From contig DJWO01000009.1 of assembly GCA_002441005.1 (NCBI GenBank), positions 124,001 through 188,000 of the forward strand: a stretch of 64,000 nucleotides of DNA, in the 5' to 3' direction. A program made the position numbers and the translations under genes. Of the stretch, positions 26,181 to 35,082 are shown one piece after another. The stretch comes from Candidatus Aminicenantes bacterium UBA6228 (GTDB lineage: Bacteria > Acidobacteriota > Aminicenantia > Aminicenantales > Saccharicenantaceae). The first letter of the stretch is position 1; every line of letters starts with the position of its first letter. The notes beneath the pieces are model-generated. The model searched no databases and was not told where the DNA came from. It saw nothing but the letters and a program-made list of their open reading frames with translations.

Positions 26181-29100
26181 ATGAAAAAGAAAAGATTTTT
26201 GTTAGCCGGTTTTATGCTGGTTTTCCTGGCCTCCCTGGCCATGGCTCAGGTTACCCAGCAAAGCGGCAGGTTTGAAGGGAGAGTGGCTGATGATCAGGGA
26301 AATCCTCTCCCTGGAGTAGCTGTTCAAGCTACCAGCCCCAAATTAGTCGGTAAAGCCACGACTGTCACTGATAGCAATGGTGTTTTCAGGTTGCTGGCCC
26401 TTCCTTCAGGAGTTTATGAAATAACGTTCACCCTGGCCGGATTTAAGCCTATAGCCCGCCGGGATGTAGTTTTAGGGTTGGGGCAAACTCTGATTATTAA
26501 TATCACCATGGAACCAAGTGCCATTGAAGAACAGGTTACGGTTATGGGCGAGGCTCCTCTGGTTGATGTTAAAAGCACAGTTAAGGGTATGACCATCACC
26601 AAAGAAGTTTTTGAAAACCTGCCGAGGGGACGTAACTTTGATTCGCTGGTAACCACGATCCCCGGCGTTTCCAATGAATACCTGCTGGGCGGGACATCAG
26701 TTGACGGTGCTTCTGGCCTCGAGAATATGTATTATGTTGATGGAACCGATATCACTGATCTGACCTATGGAAGGTCAGCCCAGAGCGTCAATTTTGACTT
26801 TGTCGATGAAGTGCAGGTCAGGGCTTCCGGTTATCAGGCAGAGTTTGGAGGCTCATTAGGAGGGGTGATCAGCGTTATTACCCGTTCTGGTGGAAACCAG
26901 TTTTCAGGCGAGCTGGTTGGTTATTACAGCGGCTATAAACTTCGTGATCAATACCGCGACACTCTCAGCTTGAAGATCGATGACACTTCCAAAGCTGTCT
27001 ATTATCCCTATACTTTTCTCACCGGTAAAAATAGAGATCAACGGTATGAGTTTGGGGGAAACCTTGGCGGATATTTGATAAAAGACAGGCTGTGGTTCTT
27101 TGGTTCTTTCATGCCTGTGCTTTATCGGAATAACAGGCTGGTAACACATTCCGATGGTACTACTAAGAATTGGAGAAGAGACGAAAGATCCTGGAACTAT
27201 TCCTTCAAATTGACCGCTCAGGTTTTAAAAAACTTTAGAATGAGCGCTTCCATCGTCAACAATGAATGGAAGTATAAAGGTGACCTGGCTTCCCGTAACA
27301 GCCCTTCTAATCCTACGGTTTCTTTTGATGAATACGGGTTTACCTATCCGAACTATTCAGCCGCCTTTTCGGCTGACTGGACGGCCAGCAACAGTCTGCT
27401 CATTTCCATCCGCGGCGGATACTTCAAGAGCGACAGAACCGGCCAACTGGTTCAGCCGCCGGATGAACCTTGCTTTCAGTTCTTAACTGAGGCTCCAGGT
27501 GGATATTTCACGACAACTAACATTGGCCTCCTGGATGTGCCACCCGCGTACCAGAGGCCGACAGGCTACTATAACTATTCCCGAGCTAATGCTTCGGTTG
27601 TTAAGAAAAACCTGAACGAGAGATACAGCTTAGCCGGTGATGTAAACTATTTTATCACCGCCGCTGGTGAACATTCGATCAAGCTCGGCGCTCAGTACGT
27701 CCGCCAGGGCCAGAATTATGATTCGACCCCGAAGTATGCCATTCTGTTCTTTGCCTGGGACCGTGACTTTGTGGCTTATGGGACAAATTATGGCCGCGGG
27801 ACTTATGGTTATTACGGCGTCCGTAATAACAGTGTTACCGGCCCGTATGGAAGCTTCTACAAAGCCTACAGCAACCGCTGGGCCGTGTACCTTCAGGATT
27901 CCTGGACCATTGGCCAGCGTCTGACCATTAACTATGGAGTCAGAGCCGAATCTGAATATATTCCATCCTACGCCACCGGCAATCCCGAATTTGAAAAACT
28001 GAAACCAATTGATTTCAGCTTCGGAGATAAAATCGCTCCCAGGGTCGGCCTCGTTTATGATGTCTTTGGCGATTCCAGTTTTAAAATTTTTGGTTCATTC
28101 GGGATATTCTATGATGTCATGAAACTTCAGATGGCCTCCGGTTCTTACGGCGGTTTTAAGTGGAAAAGCACCTATTACAAACTCGATACCTACGAGTGGG
28201 ACAAGATTGGCAGGGTGAGCGATGCGTATCCAGATGGCTATTTCCCTGGAGACTTCTTGCTTCCCGATCCTCCCCATACCTTAGATTTCCGGGCTCCGTC
28301 TTTTGATAGTACAGATCCCAATATGAAACCAATGAGTCAGATGGAATTTAGCCTGGGCGGCGAGAAGAAGCTGGGTGAAAATGTGGCTTTGTCCGTCCGA
28401 GGTGTTTACAAACACCTGTTGTGGGCTATTGAGGATATCGGCGTCCTGCTGCCTGAAGGTGAAATGTACTATACCACCAATCCAGGCGGAGACTTTATTA
28501 ATGAAAAGTATGCTGAAGCTCGGGCGGCAGGCCTGATTCCATCTGCGGCGCCGGATTGCCCCAAAGCCAAAAGAGAATATTATGGACTTAACATTGCCAT
28601 TGACAAACGTTTCTCCAACAACTGGTTGGGCGGCTTCTCTTACACCCTGAGCCGCCTGAGCGGGAACTACAGCGGTCTGGCTTCTGGGGATGAATATGGC
28701 CGTGGCGACCCGAATACTGAACGTTATTTCGACCTCTGGTATCTGGCCTTTGATTCGCAAATGAAAAAGGTTGATGGCCCGATGCCCGGTGACCGGACTC
28801 ACTATTTCAAACTCTATGGTTCATATATTTTCCCCTTTGGCCTGACCGTCGGAGCTGTAGTCAACGCCATGAGTGGAGTCCCAACCTCGACTGAATGGGC
28901 ACTGGATGTTCAGGGTTACCTGCCCTATAACCGGAACAATCTCGGCCGGTCTCCTTTCTTATGGTATACCAATGCCTATGTTGCTTATGACATTAAGCTG
29001 GGAGGAAAGACCAAGATGCAGATTAACCTCAGTGTTGATAACATCTTCAACACTGATACTGCCCGCCGGGTATATCAGATTTACAATCAGGGCGCTGTGC

Positions 29101-29237
29101 CTGTTTCCGATACAGTTATAGTTGCGGGTAACTGGAACATTGATGATTATAGCCCGGTCCTTGACCCCCGCTACAAGAAGAATACCGATCTCTACCCGCC
29201 AATCTCTGCTATCCTTGGGCTTAAATTGATGTTCTAA
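26181..29237 (+). CDS. TonB-dependent receptor 2, Oar-like, with carboxypeptidase-regulatory domain
   Basis: Outer-membrane import receptor of 1018 residues: signal peptide (about 1-22, ending AMAQ), carboxypeptidase-regulatory domain (about 28-115; R-V-A-D-D-Q-G-N-P-L-P-G-V), plug (about 130-235; MYYVDGTDITDL and ISVITRSGGNQFSG) and a large barrel ending ILGLKLMF. It is closely related to receptor 3 along its full length (shared blocks such as ATSP-K/R-LVGKA, TMEP-x-AIEEQVTV and KAKREYYGLN). AGGGGAAAGGG precedes the ATG. Expression is expected from a sigma-54 promoter. A strong terminator and then a sulfatase-fold/TPR gene follow. Confidence 0.94.
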   Translation: MKKKRFLLAGFMLVFLASLAMAQVTQQSGRFEGRVADDQGNPLPGVAVQATSPKLVGKATTVTDSNGVFRLLALPSGVYEITFTLAGFKPIARRDVVLGLGQTLIINITMEPSAIEEQVTVMGEAPLVDVKSTVKGMTITKEVFENLPRGRNFDSLVTTIPGVSNEYLLGGTSVDGASGLENMYYVDGTDITDLTYGRSAQSVNFDFVDEVQVRASGYQAEFGGSLGGVISVITRSGGNQFSGELVGYYSGYKLRDQYRDTLSLKIDDTSKAVYYPYTFLTGKNRDQRYEFGGNLGGYLIKDRLWFFGSFMPVLYRNNRLVTHSDGTTKNWRRDERSWNYSFKLTAQVLKNFRMSASIVNNEWKYKGDLASRNSPSNPTVSFDEYGFTYPNYSAAFSADWTASNSLLISIRGGYFKSDRTGQLVQPPDEPCFQFLTEAPGGYFTTTNIGLLDVPPAYQRPTGYYNYSRANASVVKKNLNERYSLAGDVNYFITAAGEHSIKLGAQYVRQGQNYDSTPKYAILFFAWDRDFVAYGTNYGRGTYGYYGVRNNSVTGPYGSFYKAYSNRWAVYLQDSWTIGQRLTINYGVRAESEYIPSYATGNPEFEKLKPIDFSFGDKIAPRVGLVYDVFGDSSFKIFGSFGIFYDVMKLQMASGSYGGFKWKSTYYKLDTYEWDKIGRVSDAYPDGYFPGDFLLPDPPHTLDFRAPSFDSTDPNMKPMSQMEFSLGGEKKLGENVALSVRGVYKHLLWAIEDIGVLLPEGEMYYTTNPGGDFINEKYAEARAAGLIPSAAPDCPKAKREYYGLNIAIDKRFSNNWLGGFSYTLSRLSGNYSGLASGDEYGRGDPNTERYFDLWYLAFDSQMKKVDGPMPGDRTHYFKLYGSYIFPFGLTVGAVVNAMSGVPTSTEWALDVQGYLPYNRNNLGRSPFLWYTNAYVAYDIKLGGKTKMQINLSVDNIFNTDTARRVYQIYNQGAVPVSDTVIVAGNWNIDDYSPVLDPRYKKNTDLYPPISAILGLKLMF

Positions 29238-29262
29238 GGCGGACCTGAGTTAGAAGTTGTCC

Positions 29263-29298
29263 AAAACCCGCCCTGGCCCAGGCCGGGGCGGGTTTTTT
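29263..29298 (+). terminator. Rho-independent terminator after receptor 2
   Basis: AACCCGCCC pairs with GGGCGGGTT around an inner GGCC/GGCC region and is followed by six T. It separates the receptor from the sulfatase-fold gene. Confidence 0.93.
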
Positions 29299-29311
29299 AT
29301 TCCGAAAAAAA

Positions 29312-29339
29312 TTTAGAGTTTTTTAATTTATGATAAAAT
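29312..29339 (+). promoter_or_regulatory. Candidate promoter giving a leaderless sulfatase-fold transcript
   Basis: TTTAGA (29312-29317), 16 bases, TAAAAT (29334-29339), then seven bases to the GTG start. Transcription would begin at or next to the start codon, which fits the absence of any Shine-Dalgarno sequence. Hexamer matches are four and five of six. Confidence 0.4.
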
Positions 29340-29346
29340 TAAAAAA

Positions 29347-31491
29347 GTGGCCAACAAAAAAGGTAAGAGATTTTTTCTGTTAACAGCCATCCCGACCGGC
29401 AGTCTGTTAGCCTTTTTTATATTCTTTTCCCCCGGTCTTCAGGCTGTAGCTCAAAAACCCAATATTCTTTTGATTACCATAGATACTCTGCGTCCCGACC
29501 GGCTTAGCTGTTATGGGTCCTCCCTGGTTAAAACTCCTAACATCGACAAGCTGGCTTTAGCCGGGGTGGTGTTCAACCGGGCTTTCGCCCACAATCCTTT
29601 AACCCTCCCTTCCCACGCCAATATACTTCTGGGAACAACTCCGCTCCAACATGGAATTCATGATAACGGCTTATTCAGAGTTCCCAAAGGTTTGACCAAT
29701 CTGGCCGTTTATCTGCAAAAAGCAGGTTATAGAACGGGGGCTTTTATTGGTTCTTTCCCTCTCGATGCCAGATTCGGATTGAATGCCGGATTTGAGATCT
29801 ACGACCAGAGTTACCCGGCTGGTTCCGGCCTGGAATTCATTTACCCGGAAAGAAAGGCTGGAACGGTTATCAAGGCTGCCATTGACTGGCTAACCAGCCT
29901 GGCTAACAGCCCGGATGATAGCCGGCCCTGGTTTCTCTGGCTTCATTGTTTTGACCCCCATCAGCCTTATGAGCCACCAGAACCTTTTACCAGCCAGTTT
30001 AAAAATGACCTTTATAGCGGAGAGGTGGCTTATGTCGATCAGGAACTTGGCCGGCTGTTTGACTATCTCCAGGAAACCAGCCAGTGGAACCCGACTATAA
30101 AAATTTTTACCGGCGATCATGGCCAATCCTTAGGAGAACATGGTGAGTCCACCCACGGCTATTTTGCCTATAATTCAACTCTCTGGGTACCGCTGATTAT
30201 TTCCTCTCCGGGCTTCCAATCGCGGCGGATAGATGACAATGTCTGCCACCTTGATATCTTCCCGACTGTCTGTGAGCTTCTGGGGAATTCTCCGCCTGCT
30301 TATTTGCAGGGTGAATCTCTGGTTAAGGCGATGAAAGGCAAGAAACTCTTAACCAGAAAAATTTATTTTGAATCACTTTATGCTTATTACCGGCGGGGCT
30401 GGGCTCCAGTTAGAGGCTTCATAGAAGGCAGGAAAAAATTTATTGATTCTCCCCTGCCTGAGCTTTATGACCTCGAAACTGATTTTAACGAAACCAAAAA
30501 CCTGGTTAATCCCGGTCTGAGCCAGGAAAAAGAAAAACTGACTGAATTAATCAAATCCTTGAGCCGGGCGGCCATTGATTCCAGATATTATCCCGATGCT
30601 CAGGCCAGAGAGAAATTGGCCAGCCTTGGCTATCTTGGTGGATATCACCGGCCGGCCAGAACTGCCTTTGGCCCTGAAGATGATTTAAAAACACTGCTGG
30701 TTTTTAATAATCAGTTTGAGCAAGCTCAGGATCTCTATTTTCAGGGAAAAGCAGAAAAATCAGAAAAGCTTCTTAAAGATCTGATCACCAGGCGGCCAGA
30801 ATTTGATAATCCGTATCTTTTTCTAATCAGCATTTATGAGAGACAAAACCGGCTGAAGGAAGCTGAGGCTGTGCTCCAGGCGGGTCTGGCCGCTAATCCC
30901 GGGAATTATCAGCTGGCGGTTGACTACGGGAGGGTACTGGTTTCCCTGGGCAAAGAGGACCTGGCTCTTGAAGTTCTGAGCCGGGCCAGGGAAATAATCG
31001 ACTGGGACCCTGAACTCTGGAACAATCTGGGGGTGATTTACTGGAACAAAGGTGAGCTGGAAGAAGCTATCAAGATGTATGAGCATTCCCTGCGCTTATT
31101 TCCAAAGAATCCGGTAGCCCTGGCCAATCTGGGAGCAACTGAAACCTCGCTGGCTTTGAAAAATAAAGATAATGGCTGGCTGATTAAAGCCGAAGAACAT
31201 TTTAAGAAAGCTATTGATTATGATGCCGGCCAGGTCGCCGCCTATAACGGTCTCGGAGCTATTTCCAGGCTGACCGGCCGGTTAGACGTAGCTATAAGTT
31301 ACTGGCAAAAGGCCCTGACACTTGACCCGGATCATCAGCAGGCTCTTTTTAACCTGGGAGCAGCCTATTTTGATCAGGGGGATAAAAACCAGGCTCTAAT
31401 CTATTTGAGCCGCTACAAGAAGCTTTATTATCAAACTTTACCGGAAGGTGAAAAAGCTGAATTAGATTTTTTAATTGAAAAGTGCCGCTGA
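29347..31491 (+). CDS. Exported sulfatase-fold enzyme with TPR array, Thr at nucleophile
   Basis: The 714-residue product has a signal peptide or anchor (about 8-34), a sulfatase-fold domain (about 37-420) and about six TPR units to the end. Metal motifs: TIDTLRPD (Asp45) and TGDHGQSLGEHGE. The nucleophile motif is PLT86LPSH, with Thr in place of Cys/Ser, so a classical formylglycine sulfatase is unlikely. It is a paralogue of the proteins at 9104 and 38398. GTG start without a ribosome site; see the adjacent promoter entry. It follows receptor 2 and converges on two GWxTD genes. Confidence 0.85.
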   Translation: MANKKGKRFFLLTAIPTGSLLAFFIFFSPGLQAVAQKPNILLITIDTLRPDRLSCYGSSLVKTPNIDKLALAGVVFNRAFAHNPLTLPSHANILLGTTPLQHGIHDNGLFRVPKGLTNLAVYLQKAGYRTGAFIGSFPLDARFGLNAGFEIYDQSYPAGSGLEFIYPERKAGTVIKAAIDWLTSLANSPDDSRPWFLWLHCFDPHQPYEPPEPFTSQFKNDLYSGEVAYVDQELGRLFDYLQETSQWNPTIKIFTGDHGQSLGEHGESTHGYFAYNSTLWVPLIISSPGFQSRRIDDNVCHLDIFPTVCELLGNSPPAYLQGESLVKAMKGKKLLTRKIYFESLYAYYRRGWAPVRGFIEGRKKFIDSPLPELYDLETDFNETKNLVNPGLSQEKEKLTELIKSLSRAAIDSRYYPDAQAREKLASLGYLGGYHRPARTAFGPEDDLKTLLVFNNQFEQAQDLYFQGKAEKSEKLLKDLITRRPEFDNPYLFLISIYERQNRLKEAEAVLQAGLAANPGNYQLAVDYGRVLVSLGKEDLALEVLSRAREIIDWDPELWNNLGVIYWNKGELEEAIKMYEHSLRLFPKNPVALANLGATETSLALKNKDNGWLIKAEEHFKKAIDYDAGQVAAYNGLGAISRLTGRLDVAISYWQKALTLDPDHQQALFNLGAAYFDQGDKNQALIYLSRYKKLYYQTLPEGEKAELDFLIEKCR

Positions 31492-31503
31492 TAATTCACC
31501 AGG

Positions 31504-32418
31504 CTAAAATTTGAATTTTAATATCCTTTGACTGCTACCGCCGCCAGTCCGGTTGGATATTTCAGCTTGAGCTGTGTATTCTCCCGGCTGCAAATCTGGT
31601 TTTAAGACCAGGCTATAGATTTCCTCAATCAGCTTGAGGCCCTGCTCGCGGGAAACAGATAGTTCTGAACTTTCCTGATGTTTCCAGGCGGTCTGGCCGC
31701 CCTGATCAAAGATTTCCAATTTAATGTCCAGGGTGGTAACAAAATTATTTCCAGCCAACTTAAACCAGATAGCTTTATAAGGGATATCTATAATTAGCTG
31801 GCCTTGCCCATCCTTAAATTCAAATCTAAGGCCAAAATCGAGAGATGGTTTCCCGGTCAGAGTATTTTTACCCAGTTCCTTTATATCTTTCTGAGCTTTG
31901 GTTATCTCAGAGATCTGATAAGCACTCAACGGAGTAAGAGTGTAGTTTCCTGTCCAGTTTTCATCAGTGAAAACTACCGGGAAAAAGCCATAATACCAGA
32001 TCTCGGTCGGCTGGTCGTAGAAATCTATGCCGCGGGGATAGGTTATCCGCTCAGAGGGCGGACCAAACAGAATATAGATTCGTCCCCTTTCCTGCAGCCA
32101 GCCAGCAGTCGTGCCTTCCCTGAAAAGGCGGTTGGCCTCTTCAATACGTTGAAAGTAGCTTTCCTTGAATTCATTAACCGCAGTGCCAGGAGTAGGATCT
32201 CTTCTGGCCCAGAATTGTTCTATAAACAGCAGCCTTTTTTCTGGCTCCAGTTCGAGAAAGGCTTTTTTCTCTTCCTTGGAGATTATGTATCTTGTTCTGG
32301 AAATAAACTCTTTACTTCCTGGATCCAGGTTCTTATTGCCCGATAAGCTGCTACAGAAACAGAATCCAAAGATCATGGTCCCGGCCAGAAGACAAAAAGA
32401 AACCAGCTTGTTAGTCAC
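31504..32418 (-). CDS. Short GWxTD-domain protein, probable lipoprotein
   Basis: The 304-residue product begins with a lipoprotein-like signal (LLAGTMIFGFCFC; the lipobox Cys is ambiguous). It has the GWxTD domain (FIEQFWARRDPTPGTAVNEF, then AGWLQERGRIYILFGPP) and one beta-sandwich, and lacks the TPR tail of its 700-residue relatives. The signature reads G-W-L-Q-E. The GTG start overlaps the end of the upstream GWxTD gene by 8 bases, so the two are coupled. Function unknown; probably anchored facing the periplasm. Confidence 0.85.
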   Translation of the reverse strand: MTNKLVSFCLLAGTMIFGFCFCSSLSGNKNLDPGSKEFISRTRYIISKEEKKAFLELEPEKRLLFIEQFWARRDPTPGTAVNEFKESYFQRIEEANRLFREGTTAGWLQERGRIYILFGPPSERITYPRGIDFYDQPTEIWYYGFFPVVFTDENWTGNYTLTPLSAYQISEITKAQKDIKELGKNTLTGKPSLDFGLRFEFKDGQGQLIIDIPYKAIWFKLAGNNFVTTLDIKLEIFDQGGQTAWKHQESSELSVSREQGLKLIEEIYSLVLKPDLQPGEYTAQAEISNRTGGGSSQRILKFKF

Positions 32419-34489
32419 TTTTCTCCTTCAATGATTTAACCAGAGCCCTTATCTTATCCTGTTTAGGGTTAAGCTCTAAGGATTTCTCGAAAGCCTGAAG
32501 AGCCTCCTCCTCCTGGTCAATGGCCAGATAGCATTCCCCGATGGCATTAAGGGCGCTCAGGTTAGTCCCGAATCTGGCCAGATAAGTTTTGAAGGCCGTG
32601 ATGGCCTGCTGGTAGTCTTTAAGGGCCTGCTGACTCTGTCCCAGAATAAGCAGAAAGGAAGGCTCCGGGCTGTCACGGAATTTTTCAGCCAGTTCTTTAG
32701 CCCGGTCATAGTTCTCCTGCTGGAGATAAGCTCTGGCCAGTTCCAGAGCAAACCTCTGATTGGCAGGCTGACGGTTATAAGCTGCCTCCAGCCGGGGTAA
32801 AGCCTGAGTCAAGTCTTTACGGTTAAAGAACTGGAGGCCAAGGAGGTGAGTGATTTCAGGGCTGTCAGGTGAAGTATAAGGAAGGGATAAGACCCAGGGC
32901 CTGGCCAGCGACTCTAAAGGTGTTATATAAAAATTTTCTTTCCGATAAAGAAGAATCTGATCAGAACCATCGAGAAGCTCTACTTCCAGAATATAATAGT
33001 CAGGAACCAGTTCCTTCAGGCTAAAATCCTCCGTGAGGCTGGTCGGGTCGGGATAGTCGCTCAACTTTTTACTGAAGGTCTTAATAATTCCACTCCCTCT
33101 TTTAATGGAAAACTTTACTGAGCCTTCTTTTATGAGCTCCTGACTCAGCCCCCGGAGCTGGACAAAAGCAGTTAAGGTGTCAGTCTGAAGAAAGTCATTT
33201 CTGGGTGAGGGCCGGAGTAAGACTCCATTAAAGGAGAAAGGTTTAATCAGGGCACCGTGTTTTGGATTACGGTCAACTGCGTTAGCCAGGAGAAGATTAC
33301 TCATCCAGAGACTTCCTGGCGGGGGGACGTTCAAGCTGGTTTCCAGGGCAGTGAATTCTTTGGAAACGGTATTTTTTACAATCACATTGATTTTATATTT
33401 CCCGTAAATTAAAGGGAAAATATCCTGAAAACTGAACAGCTTATTCTTGATAGTCTCAATCTGACTGGAATTCATTTCGATGGGAACTTTTCTTTCAAAC
33501 TGATAAATCAGGGTATTCTGGTCGTCAACCACACTTCCATTGACCTCGAGAACAGCCGTAAATTTGTCCCCGTACTGTTCAAAAGACAGCCGGCGGGGTT
33601 CAACCAGATAATTAACAAAAGCTGTATTCTTATCATCAATAAAAATGTCAACCAAGAAATCACTTTCTATATAATTAGCCGTATAATCAACATCTATGAT
33701 GTCCTTATAAGCCAGGAGCTTTTCCGCATAGGAATCGCTGACCTTATAAGCAGGGGCAAGCGGAATCTTAGAATAGATGAGTAGATCAGAAGCTAAGGAA
33801 GGGCTGGTACCGAGAGTCATCTCATTGGGAATGAGGCTGACTGAAACATTGGCCAGGGATGGATTAATTTCAGCCAGAGCCCGGTAAGCAGCCAGGTAGT
33901 CAGTCGGGTCTCCGCTGTAATTCCACATCAAGCTGCCCGAACCATCTTTAACTGGCGAGTAAAGTATATAATCTCCAGCATTGTTTTTTTTGAAAAAAAC
34001 AACATAAAAGGCCGACGGTAATCCGTATTCTTCCAGACCATCATAAAACCAGACTTGAGTTGGATATAATTCGCTCTCATTTTCCAGCCGGTCAATCTGT
34101 TTGGGCTCGCCTAAGATGATATAAATTCTGCCCATTTCAGTTCTCCAGCCGGCAGCGGCTGTTTCCCTCCCGAATCGCTCATTGGCATATTTGATGCGCC
34201 GGTAATGTTCTGTCCTGAATTCATTCTCAGGGGTATTAGGGGTTGGATCGCGTTGCTTCCAGAAAGCTTCAATAAAGATATCTCTTTCCCGGTCTGTTCC
34301 CAGGCTCAGAAATACCTGGCGCTCTTTCGGGGTGATGATATAGACTGCTTCTTCCTCTAACCAGTTTTTATACTTGGGGGGAAGGTCTTTAACTGAAGTT
34401 CCCGTTTTTTTAACCTGAGGCAAAACTATTGCCACTAAGGCCAGGATCATCAATGAAACCAGAATAATAGAAACCACACCCTTCTTCAT
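32411..34489 (-). CDS. GWxTD-domain protein with C-terminal TPRs, probable leaderless mRNA
   Basis: I place the start at the ATG at 34489 because a consensus promoter lies with its -10 box seven bases upstream. This also starts the protein at a signal peptide (MKKGVVSIILVSLMILALVA); a longer frame to 34540 would begin upstream of the promoter. The 692-residue product has KYKNWLEEEAVYIITPKER, FIEAFWKQRDPTPNTPENEF, the GWxTD core A-A-G-W-R-T-E-M-G-R-I-Y-I-I-L-G-E-P, beta-sandwich domains and about four TPR units in the last 150 residues. It is close to the protein at 41798. It is an exported scaffold-like protein of unknown function. Confidence 0.87.
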   Translation of the reverse strand: MKKGVVSIILVSLMILALVAIVLPQVKKTGTSVKDLPPKYKNWLEEEAVYIITPKERQVFLSLGTDRERDIFIEAFWKQRDPTPNTPENEFRTEHYRRIKYANERFGRETAAAGWRTEMGRIYIILGEPKQIDRLENESELYPTQVWFYDGLEEYGLPSAFYVVFFKKNNAGDYILYSPVKDGSGSLMWNYSGDPTDYLAAYRALAEINPSLANVSVSLIPNEMTLGTSPSLASDLLIYSKIPLAPAYKVSDSYAEKLLAYKDIIDVDYTANYIESDFLVDIFIDDKNTAFVNYLVEPRRLSFEQYGDKFTAVLEVNGSVVDDQNTLIYQFERKVPIEMNSSQIETIKNKLFSFQDIFPLIYGKYKINVIVKNTVSKEFTALETSLNVPPPGSLWMSNLLLANAVDRNPKHGALIKPFSFNGVLLRPSPRNDFLQTDTLTAFVQLRGLSQELIKEGSVKFSIKRGSGIIKTFSKKLSDYPDPTSLTEDFSLKELVPDYYILEVELLDGSDQILLYRKENFYITPLESLARPWVLSLPYTSPDSPEITHLLGLQFFNRKDLTQALPRLEAAYNRQPANQRFALELARAYLQQENYDRAKELAEKFRDSPEPSFLLILGQSQQALKDYQQAITAFKTYLARFGTNLSALNAIGECYLAIDQEEEALQAFEKSLELNPKQDKIRALVKSLKEKSD

Positions 34490-34496
34490 ATAAAAA

Positions 34497-34525
34497 AATA
34501 TAACAATGGGTGCCGGGAATGTCAA
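34497..34525 (-). promoter_or_regulatory. Consensus promoter seven bases before the GWxTD start codon
   Basis: On the minus strand, TTGACA (34520-34525), 17 bases, TATATT (34497-34502), then TTTTTAT and the ATG. The expected start of transcription is the A of the ATG, and no Shine-Dalgarno sequence exists. This is a textbook leaderless arrangement. Confidence 0.7.
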
Positions 34526-34635
34526 ATCAACAAATTCCATTTTCTAGAACCTGACTGAATTCGTTTTTTAAGGAGGAACTAAACACTGTTGCTGAGCAGA
34601 ATATTGGTCAGAACAATTGACTGTCTTTTTTCAGG

Positions 34636-34663
34636 TTGACAGTTAAACTTTTTTCAATAAAAT
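34636..34663 (+). promoter_or_regulatory. Promoter of tRNA-Val
   Basis: TTGACA (34636-34641), 16 bases, TAAAAT (34658-34663), with expected start near 34670, about 12 bases before the mature tRNA 5' end. Confidence 0.7.
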
Positions 34664-34681
34664 TAAAAAGACAACTGAAAC

Positions 34682-34756
34682 GGGCGATTAGCTCAGAGGC
34701 AGAGCGCTACCTTCACACGGTAGAAGTCAGAGGTTCGAATCCTCTATCGCCCACCA
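34682..34756 (+). tRNA. tRNA-Val (anticodon CAC)
   Basis: The acceptor stem GGGCGAT pairs with ATCGCCC and the CCA end is encoded (34754-34756). The D-arm (GCTCAGAGGCAGAGC), anticodon stem CTACC/GGTAG with loop TTCACAC, and T-arm (AGAGGTTCGAATCCTCT) are all intact. Anticodon CAC reads GUG valine codons. Confidence 0.97.
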
Positions 34757-34812
34757 GTTCTAAACCATTTTATTCCCGTTTATTCCCGGCAACTCTCATT
34801 AAAGTCACCTTT

Positions 34813-34848
34813 ATTCAATATTTTGGATTACAATTCAAAATCATGAAT
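34813..34848 (+). promoter_or_regulatory. Two upstream activator-like sites, ATYCA-N6-TGRAT (receptor 3)
   Basis: Site A is ATTCA-N6-TGGAT at 34813-34828; site B is ATTCA-N6-TGAAT at 34833-34848. Centres are 20 bp apart, and site B is about 70 bp upstream of the -24 GG. A larger inverted repeat, ATTTTGGATTA/TAATCCAAAAT, spans the region as well. The motif matches those before receptors 1 and 2. Confidence 0.65.
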
Positions 34849-34908
34849 AATCCAAAATTCCTTTTATTTTATCTTATTTATAATAAATGATTTATAGCTT
34901 TATTTTTT

Positions 34909-34925
34909 CTGGCATAGAAATTGCA
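34909..34925 (+). promoter_or_regulatory. Sigma-54 (-24/-12) promoter of TonB-dependent receptor 3
   Basis: CTGGCAT-N5-TTGCA has GG (34911-34912) and GC (34923-34924) exactly 10 bases apart. Expected start is near 34936, giving a leader of about 145 bases. The gap from the tRNA end to the receptor (34757-35079) holds the activator-like sites, this promoter and the leader; no gene is seen. Confidence 0.8.
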
Positions 34926-34960
34926 TGTATGTGGTGGAAATGAAGCTTTAAATCCTTGAT

Positions 34961-35082
34961 TAAGGAGGTGATAAAAAGGAGAAAAGGACTTTTTAAGAAA
35001 AAATGTTAGGTTGGGATGTTAGTTAAGAACATCCCAGGGCAAAGGGAATAAGAATCATTCGAAAGGAGATTTGATTCGAATG
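34961..35082 (+). promoter_or_regulatory. Receptor 3 leader: early full SD, hairpin, and start-codon hairpin
   Basis: TAAGGAGGTGAT (34961-34972) is a 12-base perfect complement of the usual 16S rRNA 3' tail, yet lies over 100 bases before the gene. A hairpin TGGGATGTT/AACATCCCA follows (35012-35036). The arms CATTCGAA (35056-35063) and TTCGAATG (35075-35082) form a perfect 8-bp stem with the true ribosome site AGGAG in the 11-base loop and the ATG inside the 3' arm. Confidence 0.55.
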
